Source: Desulfovibrio sp.
GTDB taxonomy: Bacteria > Desulfobacterota > Desulfovibrionia > Desulfovibrionales > Desulfovibrionaceae
Assembly (NCBI GenBank): GCA_031281815.1
Contig: JAITEY010000257.1
Location: forward strand, 1 to 11,665
Direction: 5' to 3'
Length of the DNA: 11,665 nt
Part shown: piece by piece, positions 7,401 to 11,665 of the stretch
Numbering within the stretch: the first letter of the stretch is position 1
Layout of the letters: each line of letters starts with the position of its first letter
Notes under the pieces: generated by a model
What the model saw: the letters and a program-made list of their open reading frames with translations, nothing else
Database searches by the model: none
Told to the model about the DNA's origin: nothing
Made by a program: the position numbers and the translations under genes

Positions 7401-9790
7401 AGACCGGCTCCGCCGCCGTTCCCCTTGCCGGAGACCCGTCGGCAGCCGCCGCCGGGTCAGTGGCCGCCGCCGGGTCTGCGCCTGCCGGCGCTTCCGAACC
7501 TGCGCCGGGATCCGCGCCCGCTGCCGGGTCTGCGTCCGCCGAGGCTGAACAGCCGTTGCGTGCGTTTCAAGCGCGCACTCCCGGAGGCGCGTCCGATCCT
7601 GCGCCCGACGAGGCGGAGGAGTCCGACGCGGCCAAACTGCCCAGACCTGCCCGGCTCATTCCGAGAGGTATGGCCGCGGAACGGACGGAAGGCGGAAGCG
7701 GCCGGGAGGCGGCTCACCCTGCCGGACGTCCCGCGCCTGACGCGCCTGAGGATCCCGACTCGGCTCTCATGCCCGGACAGCGGCTTTCCCGCGATCCGTT
7801 TCTGGATCCCTCGGTGGCCTTTTTGCGGCCCACGTTTACCCCGCCCGGCCGCCCTCCTTTGCGGGAAGCCGTGAAACTGGCCATGACCGCGGGGCAGGAA
7901 GCTTCGAGCGCAGTATCCGATGCGCCGGAAACATCGGTAAACCCGGCCGGACGCGGAGCCGGTATTTCTCCGACAGCGGATGATGCTCCCTCGCCGTCGG
8001 AGCAACAGACGCAGGCACCCCCCCGGACGGGGGCGCACATCCAGATTCAGGCGCAGCCGGCCGCCGCGAAACGCGCCTCGTCCTCAGCCGGGAAAGGAGA
8101 CGGTGCGTCCGACCCGGCGCGCCAGTCCCCGGACACTGACGGCGTGGACCGTGAACGCGCGAAGGTTTCCGCGTATGCCGCGCATCATGCGGCGGAACGG
8201 CCGGGAGCCGTACAGGTGCAACTGCCGCCCAGACACGGCATACCGCCCAAAGGGGCGGCAGACGCCGCAGCAGCAGGGAACGCGGTCCTAAAAACGCAGC
8301 AGCCGGCGAATGCCCCGCAGGGCATGCAGATTTCCGTTCATCCCTCCGGAAGCCCGGCCGGCGGACCGCCTTCCCCCCGGATATCCCCGGCGCCCCTGAT
8401 CCGTCAGGCCCGTTCCGGGCAACGTACTGACGCGTCCGCCGCTCAAACCGGCCGAGCCCAAACCGCGCGAATCCAGAGCGTCCAAGCCCGAGCAGCCCGA
8501 ACAGGAGCCGGTCAAGCGCCGGCCGGGCGTGTCCCGGCCGCCCAAGCCGGCGGCACTACCGCAACGGCTGCCGTCCAAGCTCAAGCAGCCCGCCCAGGCG
8601 CCGCTCAAGCGCCGGCCGGGCGTGTCCCGGCCGCTCAAGCCGGCGGCACTTCCGCCGCGGTGACCGTTCAAGCTCAAGCAGCCCGAACAGGAGCCGACCA
8701 ATCGCCTGTCGGCCGCATCCCTGCCGCCCAAGCCGGTACAACTGCCGCCGCAACCGCCCAAGCCCGGGCAACCCGTGCCGGAGCAGGTCAAGAACCGGTT
8801 GATCGCGCCGAAACCGCCCGAACAGAAGCGGGGCCGGTCGAAGCGCTTCGCGGCGAAGAACCGACGCCTTTTGAGAATGCGCTCTTCGGCATAGGCGGCG
8901 AGGTCGAGCCGGCGGCAATCGGCAGGGCGGCATCGGATGCCGCGCCGATGGTCATGGGCCTTTCTCCCGAAGATGTCCTCGCCCCGGCCGCGGCGCCCGA
9001 CAGGAGCGCCGAGAGCCAAAAGCGCGGCCTGCCTGACGGTGCAGACCTCCTTGACCTGGACGCCATACGAACGGCGGACCCGGCCGAGGACGGGAAACAG
9101 ACGGGCGCCGCGCGCGGGCAGGAGGAGGAAAAGCATACTTCGGCCGGTTCTTTGATTGATTTTATGCTGCTGGATGCGGCGCAGGATGATGTCGACAGCG
9201 GCGCTGCGGACGGGACGGAGAAGACGGGCTCCCCGCATGTCGCGGCCGGCAAAGCGGCGCGCGATGCAGGCGCGGCAGCCGGGACCGGACGACAAAACCC
9301 GCCGCAGGCGGGCAGAAGCGCGGCGGACAAAGCGGAGCGCGAAGTCCGCGCGACGGCCGGCCCCGGACCGCGGGCGGACGCCGCGCGGAGCAGGGCGGCT
9401 TCGCCCGCGCAGGAAGCCCCGATCACGAACCGGCCCGCTTCGCTCCCCGTGCCTCTTGCGGGTCTGGACGGGGAATTTCTGGATCCCGATGCCCTGCCTT
9501 TCCTGCCTGGGTTGGCGGACGCTCTGGCGGGCGCCCTGCAGGATGCCGTGAAAGGCATGGCTGAGAAGCGCCTGGCCCTGGTTCAGGAAGCCGCCGCGCG
9601 CATGGCGTCCAGGGCCGAACATTTCGGCTTGAACCGTCTGGGCAGACTGGCCCGTTGCCTGGAGCGGGCAGCCGAAGCACGGGACGAGGAAGCCTCGCGG
9701 ACCATTCTGGAAGACGTGCGGCGTGCGGCGCCGCAGTACGAGAAGGCGCTCTTAGAGTGCTTTCACAGCTTTGCAGGCGTTGACGGCTGA
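4499..9790 (+). CDS. Giant 7TM (7TMR-DISM) sensor with degenerate kinase, receiver and Hpt modules
   Basis: About 1,763 residues, counted from ATG 4499 (AAGG at 4490-4493). GTG 4487 is possible, as is TTG 4658 directly before the signal segment. Modules in order: hydrophobic signal segment (55-76); 7TMR-DISM extracellular-like domain with the L-S-W-L-A-D-P-x-G-x-I-T-I and W-F-R-L-L-I-V-N patterns (about 82-225); seven hydrophobic helices (about 235-430); linker; histidine-kinase ATPase-like domain (about 566-701); receiver-like domain (about 733-855); Ala/Pro-rich probably disordered region (about 855-1640); Hpt-like helical domain (about 1660-1755). No HisKA domain with a phosphoacceptor His is visible. 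The N-box Asn positions are Leu618 and Ser622, though D654-N-G remains. The receiver keeps Asp784, Thr817 and Lys837, but its acidic pair is S738-A739-E740. The Hpt His position is Ala1700. It is therefore probably a non-catalytic membrane scaffold or sensor. The frame is continuous and the domains at both ends are recognisable, so it is not a frameshift product. Confidence 0.85.
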   Translation: MSIPSAAFQQKFFSGSPPLQEGDAPTGSRPPEPSHQAGGAGCGAHRHTSGHPRLRAAAVAVAALLFAFTSATASAADILAADKVNAPEALLPYLSWLADPQGEITIRDLGAGTVQERFTPLYKGIPLKNKGPVWFRLLIVNSGQGGVGAVPAQGGARLSMNLGQLPPGGARLFYSESPGPVSAPGVWHSETVNSHEETLLPEAGLAPLAVFIRMEEMPSLWFSPVVGPQSAARAGLLPLDLLLPGITAAAAVACLLRLAADRALWALWAALYLICVLGQSSLPLPSPDRGPAPENLPALLAPGLALLILPHVGRCMFRTDKASVLKDGSLYFCSLLGAVTAMLPLVPGFSWLTRLFPLWPLLLAPALPFCLSSIAAKKPGALAFTGAVVMPVLGALLCLAALKYTDLHPAAAQGGLWGLAVGGLGLALARVPRNSPGPGKGDEDKGELAVPDMPGGLSAAFSVLSPQSQYEELPPMPITRIGGAGDAEPDETARTGNSPEDGRGSGDAPAAGKAGESRTTGERPETARNVSFFLPSGEDRFYPDLPSEVMNILEGPVPTGNVQPGSYPFNLHTLVRQVHDIVSPLAESKGLIFSWYMSPSLPVLLEGDSPRLRGALILLLQSAVQAADGGAVQLAVRRNPMSSFEGDLLFSISDNGSAQRTDAGFFLAWELASRTGGAFTVDYSAAGGTRTAFTVRFKLLGGETSADPVASALPSSSEPESAAPPPRIGGPRSLCLLSAEMTGGARRHIARCLEGVPHNAVNAFDEEQLLRLAGEHEPDLVIFDADMPENVIARCIADLRVDEGAKSRKRAAVLVLTGHDLQAARLLEAGAGYVLGKPFTREAFLDALAAAVPSAASRLRGPGAALAGRSGMFATPAPDLASAVPDTGPAGSPAFAAAEDTARGTPASHPDVAAPHAGAGRDAAVEADAVNRKGIFDDIGATKLPIPARLIPRGMTPDAQPLGESSPETGSAAVPLAGDPSAAAAGSVAAAGSAPAGASEPAPGSAPAAGSASAEAEQPLRAFQARTPGGASDPAPDEAEESDAAKLPRPARLIPRGMAAERTEGGSGREAAHPAGRPAPDAPEDPDSALMPGQRLSRDPFLDPSVAFLRPTFTPPGRPPLREAVKLAMTAGQEASSAVSDAPETSVNPAGRGAGISPTADDAPSPSEQQTQAPPRTGAHIQIQAQPAAAKRASSSAGKGDGASDPARQSPDTDGVDRERAKVSAYAAHHAAERPGAVQVQLPPRHGIPPKGAADAAAAGNAVLKTQQPANAPQGMQISVHPSGSPAGGPPSPRISPAPLIRQARSGQRTDASAAQTGRAQTARIQSVQARAARTGAGQAPAGRVPAAQAGGTTATAAVQAQAARPGAAQAPAGRVPAAQAGGTSAAVTVQAQAARTGADQSPVGRIPAAQAGTTAAATAQARATRAGAGQEPVDRAETARTEAGPVEALRGEEPTPFENALFGIGGEVEPAAIGRAASDAAPMVMGLSPEDVLAPAAAPDRSAESQKRGLPDGADLLDLDAIRTADPAEDGKQTGAARGQEEEKHTSAGSLIDFMLLDAAQDDVDSGAADGTEKTGSPHVAAGKAARDAGAAAGTGRQNPPQAGRSAADKAEREVRATAGPGPRADAARSRAASPAQEAPITNRPASLPVPLAGLDGEFLDPDALPFLPGLADALAGALQDAVKGMAEKRLALVQEAAARMASRAEHFGLNRLGRLARCLERAAEARDEEASRTILEDVRRAAPQYEKALLECFHSFAGVDG
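7325..7672 (+). repeat. Twice-occurring 13-residue motif in the disordered region
   Basis: K-L-P-x-P-A-R-L-I-P-R-G-M is encoded at 7325-7363 and again at 7634-7672, about 310 bases apart inside the giant gene. Twelve of 13 residues are identical, with Ile or Arg at x. At DNA level five codons differ synonymously (Lys, Arg, Leu, Pro, Gly) and only one codon changes the residue. The sequence between the copies is unrelated low-complexity Ala/Gly/Pro/Ser. The pattern fits a short peptide docking motif kept by selection. Confidence 0.75.
8480..8830 (+). repeat. 31-residue in-frame tandem repeat (93-bp unit)
   Basis: Inside the giant gene, units start at 8480, 8573 and 8666 with a decayed fourth from 8756. 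The first two are exactly 93 bases, the third is 90 and the last fades by about 8830. The unit begins V-Q-A-x-A-A-R-x-G-A and ends with an Ala/Thr-rich tail; its core is Q-A-P-A-G-R-V-P-A-A-Q-A-G-G. Units 1 and 2 share a nearly identical DNA block of about 48 bases (from about 8512 and 8605), so that duplication is recent. Unit lengths stay multiples of three and the frame is kept. No secondary structure is obvious; a flexible spacer is likely. Confidence 0.85.
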
Positions 9791-9793
9791 CCG

Positions 9794-10546
9794 GTGACCC
9801 CCGCGCATCCCGCTGCTTACGGAATAATCCCCGCGCGTTACGCGTCGACGCGTTTTCCCGGCAAAGCCCTTGTCCTCCTCAAGGGATTCCCGATGTTTTA
9901 TCATGTCTGGCGGCGGGCCTCGCGTTGCCCGGAACTGGCGTCCGTGACTCTGGCCACGGACGACGGTCGCATTCGGGACGCGGCGAACGCCTTGGGCGTC
10001 CCTGTCCTGATGACCTCGACACGCCACGAAAGCGGCACGGATCGCGTCTATGAAGCCGCGACGGTCCTGCGCCTTCCTGAAGATTCGGTAGTCGTGAATA
10101 TTCAGGGCGACGAGCCGGCTCTGGATGCGGAATGCGTAGGCAAGCTGGTGCGGCTCTTTGCCGACCCGGCGGTGCAGGCGGCCACGCCTGCCGCGCCGTC
10201 GGACCCCGCCGATGCGGCGCGTCCGGACAAAGTCAAGGTTGTCGCGGACGCCGAAGGGAACGCCCTCTATTTTTCGCGCGCCGGCATACCCTATGCGCGG
10301 GACGGCGAATACGCGGCTTCGCCGCTCGTGCATACAGGCATTTACGCGTTCAGGATGCGCACGTTGCGGCGCTTTGTCGCTCTGCCCCCTTCCCCCCTGG
10401 AACGCACGGAAAAGCTGGAGCAACTGCGCCTGCTGGAAAACGGCATCAACGTGAGGGTGCTCGTGGCGGACAGGTCCACGCCGTGCGTGGACCGCGAAGA
10501 AGATACGGCGGCTGTGCTGCCCTTGCTTGAGGACTACGGCGCATAA
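9794..10546 (+). CDS. kdsB: 3-deoxy-manno-octulosonate cytidylyltransferase (CMP-KDO synthetase)
   Basis: A 250-residue protein, normal for KdsB. It activates KDO with CTP to CMP-KDO for transfer to lipid A in the cytosol. Visible motifs: the nucleotide-binding I-P-A-R-Y-A-S-T-R-F-P-G-K (12-24); A-T-D-D (54-57); the substrate loop M-T-S-x-x-H-x-S-G-T-D-R (73-84); the metal-binding Q-G-D-E-P (104-108, Asp106); A-L-Y-F-S-R-A-G-I-P-Y (157-167); H-T-G-I-Y-A-F-R (180-187); and C-V-D-R-E-E-D near the end, with the second metal Asp at 233. The GTG at 9794 is three bases after the stop of the giant gene and has no strong ribosome-binding site, so it probably depends on translational coupling. A seven-pair hairpin without T-tract follows the stop (10550-10567), and the T-tailed terminator is about 120 bases downstream. 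Confidence 0.96.
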   Translation: MTPAHPAAYGIIPARYASTRFPGKALVLLKGFPMFYHVWRRASRCPELASVTLATDDGRIRDAANALGVPVLMTSTRHESGTDRVYEAATVLRLPEDSVVVNIQGDEPALDAECVGKLVRLFADPAVQAATPAAPSDPADAARPDKVKVVADAEGNALYFSRAGIPYARDGEYAASPLVHTGIYAFRMRTLRRFVALPPSPLERTEKLEQLRLLENGINVRVLVADRSTPCVDREEDTAAVLPLLEDYGA

Positions 10547-10666
10547 TTCCGGAACGAAGCCGTTCTGCGAGCGATTGCTTTATGCGCCGAACAGCGCCGG
10601 GATTCGCGCCGACCCCATCCCGAATACCGATAAGAACATGAAAGCTCCGGGACGGGAACGACGGTT

Positions 10667-10691
10667 GCAGGGGCATACCCTGCCTGTTTTT
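10667..10691 (+). terminator. Intrinsic terminator of the cutA-kdsB operon
   Basis: GCAGGG (10667-10672) pairs with CCCTGC (10678-10683) around a five-base loop, followed by CTG and five T residues (10687-10691). It is correctly oriented for the plus strand. It lies 120 bases beyond the kdsB stop, so the transcript would carry a 3' untranslated tail. It is the clearest terminator in the window. Confidence 0.7.
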
Positions 10692-10692
10692 C

Positions 10693-10734
10693 CCGCCGGC
10701 CGGCGGCCGATCCTGCGTGCGAACCGGCGGCCGG
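10693..10734. repeat. GC-rich palindrome and direct repeat between kdsB and phaC
   Basis: CCGCCGGCCGGCGG at 10693-10706 is a perfect 14-base palindrome. The decamer CCGGCGGCCG occurs at 10700-10709 and again at 10725-10734. Together they can form strong structure just downstream of the phaC stop. On the phaC strand no T-tract follows, so this is not a standard intrinsic terminator; it might act as a transcript-end stabiliser or simply reflect base composition. Nothing else is seen in 10547-10751 apart from the terminator and the hairpin next to the kdsB stop. Confidence 0.3.
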
Positions 10735-10751
10735 ACTGCGGCGTTGTTTCC

Positions 10752-11665
10752 CTACTTGCTTTTTTCCGCGAACCAGCGGCCGATCTGCGGCGCGATTTCC
10801 TTCTGGCTCCTGGAACTCACGTACATGCCGATATGTCCCACAGGGAAAGCGGTGAACGTCTTGTCCGTGCTTCCCACGGCGTCCATCAGCGGTTTGCTGG
10901 AAGACAGGGGCACCAGGTGGTCATATTCGGCGCAAATGGCGAACAGCGGGCAGGTGATGTTCTTCAGATTCACCTTCTTGCCGCCGAGTTCCAATTCGCC
11001 TTTCATCAGCTTGTTGTCCTTGTACAGGTCGTTGATGAACTGCCGGATGGTGGCGCCCGCCTGGCCGGGGGAATCGAAAATCCATTTTTCCATGCGCAGG
11101 AAGTTGCTGAGGTACTCCGGATCCTCAATCTTCTTGTCCGCAGCCAGATCAATATACTTGCCCAGCGTGAGGGAGAAAGGCTTGAGCAGGAGATAGCTGA
11201 CGTTCATCACTTCGCCGGGAATGACCCCGTAGGCGTTCACCAGGGCGTCGGCGTCCATGTTTTTGCTCCAGGCAAAGAGGAGCGCGTCGTTGGGGCTGAA
11301 ATCCACGGGCGTGACCATGGTCACCAGCGCGTTGATCTTGTCCTGATGCAGCGCGGTGTAAATGGTCGAGAAGGTGCCGCCCTGGCACACGCCGAGCAGG
11401 TTGATCTTCTTGTGCCCAGTTGCCTTGCTGATGAAATTGACGCATTCGTCCATATACCAGTTGATATGGTCGTCCATGGTCATATAGCGGTCTTCGGCCG
11501 TGGGATAGCCCCAGTCGATGATGTACACGTCCAGCCCCGATTCGAGAAACGACTTGATGACCGAACGGTCGGGCTGAATGTCCATCATATATAGCCTGTT
11601 CACCAGCGCGTAAGTGATCATCACCGGGATCTTCACCGGCTTGGCGCTCGTTTTCACCGGTTTGT
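10752..11665 (-). CDS. phaC: Class III poly(3-hydroxyalkanoate) synthase subunit, 5' end outside window
   Basis: The frame is open to the right edge; 301 residues follow the GTG at 11655-11657, but coding-like residues continue before it, so the start is outside the window. The alpha/beta-hydrolase core has the lipase-like box G-V-C-Q-G-G, with Cys91 (counted from that GTG) as nucleophile. The other catalytic residues are Asp246 in A-E-Y-D-H-L-V-P and His275 in G-H-I-G-M-Y. G-x-C-Q-G-G together with the D-W-G-Y-P and V-T-P-V-D-F segments indicates class III, which works as a PhaC-PhaE complex, polymerising 3-hydroxyacyl-CoA at storage granules. Compared with the well-studied Allochromatium enzyme (catalytic Cys149, Asp302, His331, 355 residues), all three residues are offset by 56-58, so about 57 N-terminal residues are missing. 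No phaE or phasin is in the window. By eye its codons are less GC-extreme than those of its neighbours. Confidence 0.95.
   Translation of the reverse strand, partial: KPVKTSAKPVKIPVMITYALVNRLYMMDIQPDRSVIKSFLESGLDVYIIDWGYPTAEDRYMTMDDHINWYMDECVNFISKATGHKKINLLGVCQGGTFSTIYTALHQDKINALVTMVTPVDFSPNDALLFAWSKNMDADALVNAYGVIPGEVMNVSYLLLKPFSLTLGKYIDLAADKKIEDPEYLSNFLRMEKWIFDSPGQAGATIRQFINDLYKDNKLMKGELELGGKKVNLKNITCPLFAICAEYDHLVPLSSSKPLMDAVGSTDKTFTAFPVGHIGMYVSSRSQKEIAPQIGRWFAEKSK

Noticed and set aside
8288..9622. Minus-strand open frame of 444 codons opposite the low-complexity region
   Set aside because: It mirrors the plus-strand repeats, has no ribosome-binding site or domain and exists because Ala/Pro/Gly codons read backwards rarely give stops.
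4499..9790. Possibility that the giant gene is several genes fused by sequencing error
   Set aside because: The frame is continuous, repeat units keep multiples of three, there is no internal ribosome-binding site with a convincing start, and the domain order fits a single hybrid-kinase-like plan.
10667..10706. Terminator for phaC on the minus strand
   Set aside because: The hairpins there are followed by A-rich rather than T-rich sequence when read on the minus strand, so only the plus-strand terminator is supported.

Overview
The window looks like a chromosomal segment from a GC-rich deltaproteobacterium of the Desulfovibrio type. The strongest pointer is a cytochrome c of the Desulfovibrio c553 type (CAGCH heme site, then a G-Y-A-D-G-S stretch and a distal Met). 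KDO activation (kdsB) shows a Gram-negative cell. The genus assignment is inference. I saw no tRNA, rRNA, CRISPR array, complete insertion sequence or phage gene.

Layout. The left edge holds the 3' part of a family 2 glycosyltransferase (3-998). An AT-richer gap of about 290 bases follows, with a good extended -10 promoter, a possible 49-codon zinc-ribbon-like small ORF and two hairpins. It leads into the monocistronic cytochrome c553 gene (1292-1627). Endonuclease III (nth, minus strand, 1683-2348) converges on it, with a GC hairpin between the two stops. From 2457 a consensus-like promoter, with a perfect 16-bp palindrome in its spacer, starts a compact run of five plus-strand genes: cutA, a PfkB-family kinase, a membrane-anchored TPR protein, a giant 7TM sensor-like protein (about 1,763 aa) and kdsB. 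Gaps are 2, 39, 14 and 3 bases, and an intrinsic terminator lies at 10667-10691. This suggests one transcript of about 8.2 kb. At the right edge, on the minus strand, is a class III poly(3-hydroxyalkanoate) synthase (phaC) that lacks about 57 N-terminal residues because the window ends.

The most unusual object is the giant gene at 4499-9790. Its architecture is signal segment, 7TMR-DISM extracellular-type domain, seven membrane helices, histidine-kinase ATPase-like domain, receiver-like domain, about 790 residues of Ala/Pro/Gly-rich probably disordered sequence, and a C-terminal Hpt-like helical domain. Every phosphotransfer module seems damaged. No HisKA phosphoacceptor domain is visible, the N-box asparagines are Leu and Ser, the receiver's acidic pair is gone although its Asp, Thr and Lys remain, and the Hpt histidine position is Ala. 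I read it as a pseudo-phosphorelay membrane scaffold or allosteric sensor, not an active hybrid kinase. Its disordered region carries a twice-repeated 13-residue motif whose codons have diverged synonymously, which suggests selection on the peptide. It also carries a young 31-residue tandem repeat.

How the genes relate: the shared transcript links a metal-binding trimer protein (CutA), a sugar/nucleoside kinase, a TPR adaptor, a membrane sensor-like scaffold and LPS-core precursor activation. The TPR protein and the giant protein are the pair most likely to act together, since both sit in the inner membrane and their genes are adjacent. A functional link to KdsB and cell-envelope status is speculation.
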